Positions 7,869 to 15,233 of a DNA stretch of 64,000 bases are shown here, in pieces. Both the position numbers and the translations under genes were made by a program. Below the pieces are notes generated by a model, which saw nothing but the letters and a program-made list of their open reading frames with translations, made no database searches and was not told the DNA's origin. Source of the stretch: Neolewinella litorea (GTDB lineage: Bacteria > Bacteroidota > Bacteroidia > Chitinophagales > Saprospiraceae); NCBI RefSeq assembly GCF_004803465.1, contig NZ_SRSF01000001.1, positions 930,501 through 994,500 on the forward strand. Direction: 5' to 3'. Positions within the stretch are counted from its first letter, which is position 1. The number at the start of each line of letters is the position of its first letter.

Positions 7869-8555
7869 ATGGCTTCTCCAACCGTCGAAAATTATCTGAA
7901 AGCGCTGTTGTCGCTCAGCCGGGAGCGGGACACCGTGACCATCAGTGACCTAAGCGCCGAATTGGGGGTAAGTAAACCTTCTGCCAACAGCATGATCAAG
8001 CGGTTGCACGAGCGCGGGCTGCTGGAGTACGAGCGGTACCGCCCACTGCGATTAACGCCCGCCGGGAAAAAGCAAGCGGCTCTGATCGTGCGCAAGCATC
8101 GCCTGACCGAAATGTTTCTGGTACAGAAGATGGGGTTCGGATGGGAAGAGGTGCACCCGATCGCGGAGCAAATCGAGCACATCGACAGTCCGGCACTCTT
8201 CGAGCGGATGGACCAACTGCTGGGGTCGCCGGATTTTGATCCGCACGGCTCACCCATTCCCGATCGCAATGGTAATATGTCAGCCAAGGTAGGCATGCGC
8301 CTCAGCGGCTGCCGGGCGGGCGACGTGGTAATCCTAATGGGGCTGGAAAACTCCTCGCCGGAATTCCTCAACTACCTGAACGAAAAGGGACTGCGGCTGG
8401 ATGCCGTTATCAAGGTGGAGGGCCGGGAAGAGTACGACGGCAGTCTGCACGTTGCCTACCGGGGGAGGGAACTGACCTTGCCCAGAAGTACGGCCGAACA
8501 GCTATTGGTCACTAGACAATTTCCTGCTCCCGCTTCCGATTCCGCCACCAGATAA
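7869..8555 (+). CDS. DtxR/MntR family metal-dependent transcriptional regulator
   Basis: 228 residues. An N-terminal winged helix (1-65; TVENYLKALLSLSRERDTVTISDLSAELGVSKPSANSMIKRLHERGLL) is followed by the dimerisation/metal domain (66-140; HRLTEMFLVQKMGFGWEEVHPIAEQIEHI) and a C-terminal SH3/FeoA-like domain (about 150-215). Metal ligands are expected in the HRLTE and E..H regions (Glu and His of the primary site are visible). In the family, Mn(II) or Fe(II) binding triggers DNA binding and repression of uptake genes. The ATG at 7869 lies 3 nt after TACTTTCG, a near-consensus -7 element. The 3' end overlaps the convergent small CPMC gene by 44 nt. Confidence 0.9.
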   Translation: MASPTVENYLKALLSLSRERDTVTISDLSAELGVSKPSANSMIKRLHERGLLEYERYRPLRLTPAGKKQAALIVRKHRLTEMFLVQKMGFGWEEVHPIAEQIEHIDSPALFERMDQLLGSPDFDPHGSPIPDRNGNMSAKVGMRLSGCRAGDVVILMGLENSSPEFLNYLNEKGLRLDAVIKVEGREEYDGSLHVAYRGRELTLPRSTAEQLLVTRQFPAPASDSATR

Positions 8556-8748
8556 AGGCGATGGTGCCCACCAGGACATAGGGCATACCGAGGAGGTAGA
8601 GAATGCCCTGGTTGAGGCCCTGCCCTTCCGTTCCACCGTTGGCGAGATTACTTTCCGCCGTGGCCCGACACATGGGGCACTGGGCCAGCAGGTCACCGCC
8701 GATGAGCAGCAGGACAAATACGAGGCAGAGGGGCAGCAGCTTTTTCAT
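8512..8748 (-). CDS. Small membrane protein with CPMC motif in the cytochrome oxidase locus
   Basis: 78 residues: a signal peptide (MKKLLPLCLVFVLLLIGGDLLAQ), then CPMCRATAESN at the mature N-terminus, a Gly/Asn linker, one TM helix (about 47-68; ILYLLGMPYVLVGTIAFIWW) and a basic tail. The topology places the Cys-Pro-Met-Cys pair outside the cytoplasmic membrane, where it could bind copper or act in thiol chemistry. It is the last gene of the oxidase locus, 9 nt after the DUF420 gene, which suggests a role in oxidase assembly. No characterised homologue is recognised. Its end overlaps the convergent regulator gene by 44 nt. Confidence 0.75.
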   Translation of the reverse strand: MKKLLPLCLVFVLLLIGGDLLAQCPMCRATAESNLANGGTEGQGLNQGILYLLGMPYVLVGTIAFIWWRNRKREQEIV

Positions 8749-8757
8749 GACAGATGG

Positions 8758-9354
8758 TTACGGATAGTAGGAACGAAGCATCAGGTAGACGACCGGACCC
8801 GTGATGGCCACATAGAACCACAAGGGCCAGACGTAGCGGGCCATCCTGCGGTGGAGCGTCCATTGGCCGGTGATGGCCCTTACCGTAGTTAACAAAATAA
8901 AGGGCAAAAGGATGCCGGCCAGGGTGATGTGGCTAATGAGGATGACGAGGTACCACGGCCGGGTATCGCTGACGGCGAGGCGCTCAGCATCGGACAACAC
9001 CCCGTTACCATCCGCATCGCCGAAGATCACCTCCGGGGTGGTGAAGTGATAGGCCACGTAACAAAGCAGGAACAGCACGGAGAGTCCGAGCGCGACTGCA
9101 TTGGCATTGCGGTGGTGGACAAACTGCCCCCGCTTCACGTAGTAAAGTGAAAACACCAGGGCCAGGGCCGTAAGGCCGTTCAACGTGGCATTGACGGCCG
9201 GCAGGAAACGAACGTCCCAGTCGATGGGAAGCGTGACTTCGCGCATTACAAAAACCAGGATCAGTACTACGGCGCTGAAAACGTAGGTCGAGATCTTGAG
9301 CAGCCTTTCCTTTTCGGGGAAGGTGGTGAGCTCGGGGTGGCGCGGCGCATTCAT
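8758..9354 (-). CDS. DUF420 membrane protein, likely cytochrome oxidase assembly factor
   Basis: 198 residues with five or so TM helices (about 22-38, 52-72, 84-104, 135-158, 172-192). DUF420 proteins accompany caa3 oxidase genes in many phyla and include the assembly factor CtaM of Firmicutes. Conserved histidines appear in YHFTTP and ILISHITLA. An extra loop after residue 110 reads GDADGNGVLSDAER, a complete 12-residue EF-hand calcium loop (Asp113, Asp115, Asn117, Ser121, Glu124) on the exoplasmic side, which is unusual. I chose ATG 9354, directly after the upstream stop codon, over a longer TTG start at 9378 that would overlap the SCO-like gene. Confidence 0.83.
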   Translation of the reverse strand: MNAPRHPELTTFPEKERLLKISTYVFSAVVLILVFVMREVTLPIDWDVRFLPAVNATLNGLTALALVFSLYYVKRGQFVHHRNANAVALGLSVLFLLCYVAYHFTTPEVIFGDADGNGVLSDAERLAVSDTRPWYLVILISHITLAGILLPFILLTTVRAITGQWTLHRRMARYVWPLWFYVAITGPVVYLMLRSYYP

Positions 9355-9355
9355 A

Positions 9356-10000
9356 TCAAAGTTCTTTTCCACGGTCAAGGATGATTTCTTTCTTTTCGGG
9401 GAGGGGAATGATAAGGGATATCAACTGGACGAGTCCAACGGTTTCGTCGCGACGCGCCAGGTCGTAATGCTTGACGATTGTCAAGGAACTGTCGACCAGC
9501 GCCACTACCGGCTGAATGCCGGGCGAGTCGTATTCCCCGAGGGGCAGCTGGAAGGCTTCACCGGTCGTGGCGAACGAACGCTCATCGGCGCGCAGGAAAC
9601 TCAGCATGGGATCTTCCGGCAGATTGTATCGGGTGGCAAATTCGTCGGCGGCGGCTTCCGGATCCTCGGCGAGCATGATGGTCGTAAAGTAAAGGTTGGG
9701 GCTGTCGCGAAACTGCTGGAAGAGACTGTCTAGCATTTGTCCGTACAGCCGCGTGCCGTCCTCCTTGGTCGGGTCAAGCCAGCCGACCACCGTCATGGCG
9801 CCCTTCAGTTCGGGAGGCAGCGACCCGCGGACGGGCTCCAGGTCGTAGAGATTGGGCATTTTGCCAAAATCCTCCTGAGTTTCAATGGCCTCCTTCCGGT
9901 ACTTCGATCCGCCCCGCAGGTAGATGAACGATACCAGCGGAAAGCCCACCAGCAGCAGGAGTAACACCCCCGTGTTCAGAAATTTTTTGGCATCGGCCAT
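9356..10000 (-). CDS. SCO1/SenC-like thioredoxin-fold protein lacking cysteines
   Basis: 214 residues: an N-terminal membrane anchor (about 9-27), then a thioredoxin-like domain. It sits between oxidase subunit IV and DUF420, where SCO1/SenC copper-delivery proteins are normally found, and shares the short QPVVALVDSSLTIVKHYD strand near the end that in SCO carries the conserved metal-binding His. The CxxxC copper motif is absent, and the protein contains no cysteine at all. It may therefore be a scaffold or a derived SCO without redox activity. The family call is by position and fold pattern, not by an intact motif. The ATG at 10000 precedes the anchor helix. Confidence 0.62.
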   Translation of the reverse strand: MADAKKFLNTGVLLLLLVGFPLVSFIYLRGGSKYRKEAIETQEDFGKMPNLYDLEPVRGSLPPELKGAMTVVGWLDPTKEDGTRLYGQMLDSLFQQFRDSPNLYFTTIMLAEDPEAAADEFATRYNLPEDPMLSFLRADERSFATTGEAFQLPLGEYDSPGIQPVVALVDSSLTIVKHYDLARRDETVGLVQLISLIIPLPEKKEIILDRGKEL

Positions 10001-10136
10001 CGGCTGAATCGGTTTACATGGGATAACAGGACGGGCACGGAAGGGATGCGCGGACCTGCCTTTATGACGAAACTTTGAAGGGGGCGGCGGCGCGCAGGTG
10101 CCGGTGAAATTGGCAACGCGAGCTCACCAAAGCGAG

Positions 10137-10169
10137 GAAGGTTTGGGCACACCGGGCACCCAAACCTTC
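10137..10169 (-). terminator. Hairpin between oxidase subunit IV and SCO-like gene
   Basis: GAAGGTTTGGG (10137-10147) pairs perfectly with CCCAAACCTTC (10159-10169) around an 11-nt loop. There is no long T tract on either strand, so it may be an attenuator or an mRNA-stability hairpin rather than a full terminator. The 198-nt gap 10001-10198 contains nothing else recognised. Confidence 0.5.
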
Positions 10170-10198
10170 TTCACCTATTACCGGGTTGCATCCGCGGT

Positions 10199-10609
10199 CT
10201 ATTCCGGAAGGGTTACCTCGTCGTCTGACAGGCCGGCTTCCGTACTGTTGGGTAGGACAAGCTGGTCTTTGTACAGGACTTTCTCGCGACTCTTGCGCCA
10301 TGCGTCCCCTTCGTTAAAGAAGGCGATCAACGCCCACAAGAGAAGCATGGTCGGCAGCAATACGGTCATGGCCAGTCCTTTCACCTCGTAGCCCATGTGC
10401 ATGAACTCGTAGATGATGAAGTAAGCCTTGTAGACCGACAGGGCAATGATGAGGAGCGAGGCCACGTAAATGAGGGGACGGATGGACTCGGCGAACTCGG
10501 CGGCCTTCAGGAGGGAGAGAATGACTTCGGCGACGGTGACGGCGGCCAGGAGGCCAAGGCCTTTCCAAACGCCGCGAACCGACTCTTCGTAACTGAGATG
10601 TTGTGCCAT
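10199..10609 (-). CDS. Cytochrome c oxidase subunit IV (caa3-type)
   Basis: 136 residues with three TM helices (about 15-34, 45-66, 79-99), the size and topology of the small subunit IV (COX4_pro/CtaF-like) of bacterial heme-copper oxidases. The central helix pair with YKAYFIIYEFMHMGYE is characteristic. It contributes to stability of the oxidase core in the cytoplasmic membrane. It follows subunit III by 68 nt in the same direction. The C-terminal 35 residues are soluble and acidic. Confidence 0.85.
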   Translation of the reverse strand: MAQHLSYEESVRGVWKGLGLLAAVTVAEVILSLLKAAEFAESIRPLIYVASLLIIALSVYKAYFIIYEFMHMGYEVKGLAMTVLLPTMLLLWALIAFFNEGDAWRKSREKVLYKDQLVLPNSTEAGLSDDEVTLPE

Positions 10610-10677
10610 AATATGATAGAGGTATCGTTACAACCGGCAAGGTGCGCCGGTAAAAGTTTCAGTGGGGTTGTGCGGGT

Positions 10678-11706
10678 TTAGAGGAGGTAGAATACCAGGA
10701 ATACGAATACCCAAACCAGGTCCACGAAGTGCCAGTACAATCCGATCTTCTCTACCATCTCGTAACCGTTCATGCGGGCTACGTATACACCGCTGGCTGC
10801 ATTGATCAGGATGATCAGGAGGAAGATAACTCCGGTAGCCACGTGGAAACCGTGAAATCCGGTGATGCCGAAGAAGAGGGCTCCAAAAGCCGTCGGGCCG
10901 AACTCTTGGATCTTGAGGATCTGCTCGTTCGTTTCCTCATCGACCACCACGTACTTGCGATGGATGAAGGGCTTGGCGGTGGGGTCACCGGTACCGTCGG
11001 GCCGGGCACCGTCAACAACGTAGCCGGGGTAGTCGCCCGGAATTGTGCTGTACTCGAAGTGATCCCCGGCCTCGCCATCGTGGTTGCCGGCCGCGGCTTC
11101 TTCACCGTGTGATTGTCCGGCAACGTGCAGCAGGTAGGTTTCACCCTCAACGACCTCTTCGTCGGTTATCTCACCGGTTTCCGGGTCGAGGTAGTAGCCG
11201 TTGTCGACGTAGGTCCCGAAGGGGTTGGTCGTAACGGTCATGTTTTCCTTGGTGATCAGGTTCGTCCATTCCCAGGCCTGACATCCGAGGAAGCCCGCGC
11301 CGCCGAGTACGGTAAGGAGCATCCAGAACACTACGCCGCGCTTGTTCTCACGCGCGCCTTCCTGCACCGCCCGTACCATCGTACCCGAACTAATAATCAG
11401 CAGGAACGACATGAAGGTAACGAAGATCAGCGGTGCCTCATCGTTCGGAAAAAGGTGATGGATACCGAAGGGTGCGGTAGCAAAAACCTTATCGGGTACC
11501 GGCCAACTCGGGCTGCTGAAACGCAGGGCGCCGTAGGAGATCAGGAAGCCCGCAAAAGTGAAGGCATCCGAAAGCAGGAAGTACCACATCATCAACTTGC
11601 CGTACGAAGTACGGAATGGCTTGCGATCACCACCTGACCAGTCGTTGGCCAGCTCCGGTTTGTGGTCTTCCGCGATGATGATATCCGTATCTCTTTCTTC
11701 GGTCAT
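10678..11706 (-). CDS. Cytochrome c oxidase subunit III with large soluble insert
   Basis: 342 residues of the heme-copper oxidase subunit III family, which stabilises subunit I and proton pumping. The TM part includes GKLMMWYFLLSDAFTFAGFL near the start and GFHGFHVATGVIFLL and YWHFVDLVWVFVFLVFYLL at the end. Between about residues 155 and 260 there is a long insert of roughly 100 residues, acidic and histidine-containing (GQSHGEEAAAGNHDGEAGDH), on one side of the membrane. Ordinary subunit III proteins are near 200-290 residues, so the insert is the oddity. It is the second of two adjacent subunit III-type genes, 32 nt downstream of the first. Confidence 0.88.
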   Translation of the reverse strand: MTEERDTDIIIAEDHKPELANDWSGGDRKPFRTSYGKLMMWYFLLSDAFTFAGFLISYGALRFSSPSWPVPDKVFATAPFGIHHLFPNDEAPLIFVTFMSFLLIISSGTMVRAVQEGARENKRGVVFWMLLTVLGGAGFLGCQAWEWTNLITKENMTVTTNPFGTYVDNGYYLDPETGEITDEEVVEGETYLLHVAGQSHGEEAAAGNHDGEAGDHFEYSTIPGDYPGYVVDGARPDGTGDPTAKPFIHRKYVVVDEETNEQILKIQEFGPTAFGALFFGITGFHGFHVATGVIFLLIILINAASGVYVARMNGYEMVEKIGLYWHFVDLVWVFVFLVFYLL

Positions 11707-11738
11707 ATCGGTTTCGTTGATAATATATTATAGTAAGA

Positions 11739-12338
11739 CTAGCGCTGCAGGCTCAGGAACAGAATGAGGTAAATCCAAAGTACGTCCACGAAGTGCCAGT
11801 AGATCATGGTCAACTCCAGCCGCAGCTGACGGGCCGGGGTTTTCCGCAACTTGATGGCGTAGGCGAAAACAACCGACACCAGCAGGACGGCCACGCCGCC
11901 CACCACGTGGAGGGCGTGCAACCAACTGATGGCGTAGACGAAATCACCGGCGGGGTTAATCTTCAGGGGAACGCCCTGGGCCGCCAACTCCTCCCACCCC
12001 ATGTACTGGAGAACGAGGAAGGCAAGACCAAGGAGGAAGGTCACCGACATCAACACCTGGTACGCCCGTGTTGCCTCCCGTTTGAAGGCCCGGTACGCGG
12101 CGTGCAAAGTTAGGCTACTGACGACGATGACCAAAGTGTTCACGTAGAAAATGGTCGGGATCGAAAATTCCAGCCAGTTGCTGGATGCCCGGCGCACGAT
12201 ATAGGCGCTGGTCAGCGCGATAAACATCATCACCAGACTACCCAATCCCACGTAAAGGGCAAACTTCAGCGGGTGAAGTTTGCTGCGACGAGACGGAGTG
12301 TCGATGCGGTGGTTCAAAGTTGATTCAATTGCACTCAT
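11739..12338 (-). CDS. Heme-copper oxidase subunit III, short paralogue
   Basis: 199 residues, five TM helices, of the cytochrome c oxidase subunit III family: LGSLVMMFIALTSAYIVRR at the start, SWLHALHVVGGVAVLL in the middle and YWHFVDVLWIYLILFLSL at the end. A second, longer subunit III lies immediately downstream. Tandem subunit III genes occur at Bacteroidota caa3 loci, where the two may be split parts of the quinol-type or caa3-type arrangement. Its ATG overlaps the ctaB stop codon (ATGA, 4 nt), indicating translational coupling to heme O synthase. Confidence 0.88.
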   Translation of the reverse strand: MSAIESTLNHRIDTPSRRSKLHPLKFALYVGLGSLVMMFIALTSAYIVRRASSNWLEFSIPTIFYVNTLVIVVSSLTLHAAYRAFKREATRAYQVLMSVTFLLGLAFLVLQYMGWEELAAQGVPLKINPAGDFVYAISWLHALHVVGGVAVLLVSVVFAYAIKLRKTPARQLRLELTMIYWHFVDVLWIYLILFLSLQR

Positions 12339-13246
12339 GATACATATAGTTTACCGGCCCAGTAGACCGTAAACACGAGCGGCAGGTAGGCAAAGGAGAA
12401 AAACATCATTCGCAGTGCCGTCGACCGCTCGGGACGACGATAGAAATTCAGGGCATAATAGAAAAAAACCACGCCCAGCAAGGCAACCAGAACGGTTGCC
12501 CACGCGGAGGTAACGCCAAGTGCGTACGGAAGCAGGCTCAGCGGAATGAGCACCAATGTAGCGATGATGGCATCTCGACCGAGCGTACGGACGTCAACCT
12601 TGCCGTCGATCTCCGGCACGAGGCGGAAGCCTGCCTTGCGGTAGTCTGCGCTGCCCAAAAATCCGATGGCGTAAAAGTGCGGCAACTGCCAGAAGAACTG
12701 AATCGTGAAGAGGGTAACACCCAATCCCGTGATGGCCCCTTCCGCGGCGGCACAACCGATCAGGGCCGGCAGTGCCCCCGGTACAGCACCCACCACTACG
12801 GCTACGGGCCCTACCCGCTTGAGCGGCGTATAGACGAAGGCGTAGCTCATCAAAGAGATCATTCCGAGGATGGCAGTCCATGGATTGAACAGCGCGAGAA
12901 AGGATATGCCCCCAAGGCTGGCAAAGCCGGCCATCAGCAGGGCTTCGCTGCTTGACATGCGACCTTCTGCCAGGGGGCGGCGGCGGGTGCGTTCCATTTG
13001 CCGGTCATAATCCTTCTCCAGTATCTCGTTGAGAATGTTGGCGGCGGCCGTGGTCAGGAAACCACCTGCGGTCAGGACGCCAACGGCCCACCAACTCACG
13101 CCACCGGCCTCCAGGGCCACCAGGTAAGCCAAAACAGACGACAATACGACAGTGGCCGACAACCGGAACTTCACCAGGGCCGCCAGATCACTGACTTTGC
13201 GGGCAAATTCCAAAGTGTACGTCCGACTTGTGGTTGATGCTTTCAT
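12335..13246 (-). CDS. ctaB: Protoheme IX farnesyltransferase (heme O synthase)
   Basis: A 303-residue polytopic prenyltransferase of the UbiA family. The first Asp-rich motif lies in NILNEILEKDYDRQMERT (consensus NxxxDxxxDxxxxRT, with local variation), and the second prenyl-binding region around GSADYRKAGFRLVPEIDG. It adds a farnesyl group to heme B to make heme O for the oxidase. ATG 13246 was chosen because the 24-residue upstream extension runs into the terminator hairpin. Its stop overlaps the start of the short subunit III gene by 4 nt. It is separated from ctaD by a terminator, so it may have its own promoter or depend on readthrough. Confidence 0.92.
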   Translation of the reverse strand: MKASTTSRTYTLEFARKVSDLAALVKFRLSATVVLSSVLAYLVALEAGGVSWWAVGVLTAGGFLTTAAANILNEILEKDYDRQMERTRRRPLAEGRMSSSEALLMAGFASLGGISFLALFNPWTAILGMISLMSYAFVYTPLKRVGPVAVVVGAVPGALPALIGCAAAEGAITGLGVTLFTIQFFWQLPHFYAIGFLGSADYRKAGFRLVPEIDGKVDVRTLGRDAIIATLVLIPLSLLPYALGVTSAWATVLVALLGVVFFYYALNFYRRPERSTALRMMFFSFAYLPLVFTVYWAGKLYVS

Positions 13247-13253
13247 GCGAGGT

Positions 13254-13300
13254 AAAAAACGACCCGTAGCCGCGGCGACTGGCCTACGGACTACGGGTCG
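13254..13300 (-). terminator. Rho-independent terminator after ctaD
   Basis: CGACCCGTAG (13260-13269) pairs perfectly with CTACGGGTCG (13291-13300). On the minus strand the stem runs into TTTTTTACC. It lies 40 nt after the ctaD stop and 8 nt before the ctaB ATG, so it divides the respiratory locus. Confidence 0.8.
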
Positions 13301-13339
13301 CCAGGACACTCCCGTCAAGGGGTGCCGGTAGATTAAGAG

Positions 13340-15199
13340 TTAGTGCTCGACGCTCTCTCCCTCCAGCGTGGGCTGGACCTGGGAAATGTTATCGATACCG
13401 TCTTTGCTGTAGTCGTAGGCCCAGCGCTGAACCGTCGGCAGTTTACCGGGCCAGTTGCCGTGACCTACCTCGATGGGCGTGGTCCATTCCAGCGTATTGG
13501 CATTGTAGGGGTTCTTGGTGGTCATTTTGCGACCGCGCCAGATGCTGTAGAAGTAATTGATGACGAACAGCAGCTGAAAGCCGAAGGTCAGCAGGGCGGC
13601 AATTGTGATGAACTTGTTCATCCCGTCGAAATGACCAAAAGTCTGGAAACTGTCGAAGCTGTAGTAGCGGCGCGGGACACCGGCCATACCCAGATAGTGC
13701 ATCGGCCAGAATACGCAGTATGCACCGATGGTGGTACCCCAGAAGTGAACCTTGCCGAGGGTATCGTTCATGAAGCGGCCATACATCTTCGGGAACCAGT
13801 GGTAGATCCCGGCGAACATGCCGAAGAAGGCAGCTACCCCCATTACGATGTGGAAGTGAGCCACGACGAAGTAGGTGTCGTGCAGCTGAATATCAAGCGC
13901 GGAGTTACCGAGCCAGATACCGGTCAGGCCACCGGAGATGAACATCGAAACGAACCCAATAGCAAACAGGCTCGCCGGATTAAAGCGAATGTTGCCACCG
14001 TACAGGGTGGCGATCCAGTTGAACACCTTGACCGCCGAGGGTACGGCAATGATCAGGGTGAATATCACGAAGAAGTTGGCAATGAAGGGGTTGATGCCAG
14101 ACATGAACATGTGGTGGGCCCAGACGATGAAAGCCAGGAAGGCAATCGCCAGAATGGAAAACACCATGGCCTGGTAGCCGAAGATGGGCTTGCGGGCGTT
14201 GACCGAAAGTACCTCCGACACGATACCGAAGGCGGGCAGGATGATGATGTACACCTCGGGGTGTCCCAGGAACCAGAACAAGTGTTGGTAAAGGATCGGG
14301 CTACCGCCGACGTGGTCGAGGGCCGCGCCGCCGATGTAGATGTCGCTCAGGTAGAAGCTCGTGCCGATACCGCGGTCAAGCATTAGCAAGAAAAAGGCCG
14401 AGGTCAGTACCGGGAAGGAAAGCAGGCCTAGAATGGCCGTCACGAAGAAAGCCCAGATCGGCAGCGGCAGACGCCACATGCTCATGCCTTTAGTGCGGAG
14501 GTTGAGGACCGTGGTGATGTAGTTGATACCCCCCAGCAGCAGGGAGATGACCAGCAACACCAGTGAAATCGTCCAAAGTGTCATACCCGCGCCGGAACCG
14601 TCCATAGCCTGTGGCAGCGCGGAAAGCGGCGGATACGCCACCCAGCCGCCGGCGAAGGGGCCGGTGGAAAGGAAGAGTGAGGCGAACATGATCATACCGG
14701 AAGTAAAGAAGAACCAGTAGCTGAGCATGTTGAGCAGTGGCGAGGCCATGTCGCGCGCGCCGATCATCAAGGGGATCAACAGGTTGCTGAATGTCCCGGA
14801 GAGACCGGCAGTAAGCACGAAGAACACCAGGATAGTTCCGTGCATGGTAACCAGCGCGTAGTAAAAGTCCTGCTGCAGGGTACCGATACCTTCACTGTTG
14901 ACCGTGATCCACTTGCCCAGCACCGGTTTGAGCCAGGCAAGGCTCTCTTCGGGAAAGCCGAGCTGCATGCGGAAGATCAGCGACATGGCCGCTCCGATGA
15001 TGGCCCAGAACATCCCCGTGATGAGGAACTGCTTGGCAATCATCTTGTGATCCTGACTGAAAATATAGTGGGAGACGAAGTTCGACTGGTACTTGTCACC
15101 GTGGTGGTGCTCGTGGAAGTGATCATCGTACCCAAATTCCTCGATCAGCGCTTCTTCGCGCTTCAGCGGGGCCATCGTAGGTGCTGCTGCTGTAGCCAT
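13340..15199 (-). CDS. ctaD: Cytochrome c oxidase subunit I (heme-copper, caa3-type)
   Basis: The 619-residue catalytic core subunit with about 12-13 TM helices. Diagnostic motifs are all present: WFLGHPEVYIIILPAFGIVS (CuB His and the cross-linked Tyr), WAHHMF (CuB His pair) and HDTYFVVAHFHIVMG (heme ligands). It reduces O2 to water while pumping protons. The N-terminus is longer than usual and His-rich (HFHEHHHGDKYQ, about 27-38), a possible metal-handling tail. It lies 34 nt downstream of the subunit II gene and is followed by a strong terminator. Confidence 0.97.
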   Translation of the reverse strand: MATAAAPTMAPLKREEALIEEFGYDDHFHEHHHGDKYQSNFVSHYIFSQDHKMIAKQFLITGMFWAIIGAAMSLIFRMQLGFPEESLAWLKPVLGKWITVNSEGIGTLQQDFYYALVTMHGTILVFFVLTAGLSGTFSNLLIPLMIGARDMASPLLNMLSYWFFFTSGMIMFASLFLSTGPFAGGWVAYPPLSALPQAMDGSGAGMTLWTISLVLLVISLLLGGINYITTVLNLRTKGMSMWRLPLPIWAFFVTAILGLLSFPVLTSAFFLLMLDRGIGTSFYLSDIYIGGAALDHVGGSPILYQHLFWFLGHPEVYIIILPAFGIVSEVLSVNARKPIFGYQAMVFSILAIAFLAFIVWAHHMFMSGINPFIANFFVIFTLIIAVPSAVKVFNWIATLYGGNIRFNPASLFAIGFVSMFISGGLTGIWLGNSALDIQLHDTYFVVAHFHIVMGVAAFFGMFAGIYHWFPKMYGRFMNDTLGKVHFWGTTIGAYCVFWPMHYLGMAGVPRRYYSFDSFQTFGHFDGMNKFITIAALLTFGFQLLFVINYFYSIWRGRKMTTKNPYNANTLEWTTPIEVGHGNWPGKLPTVQRWAYDYSKDGIDNISQVQPTLEGESVEH

Positions 15200-15233
15200 G
15201 GAATTCAGATTGTAGGGTATTTCTTAAAGGAGA

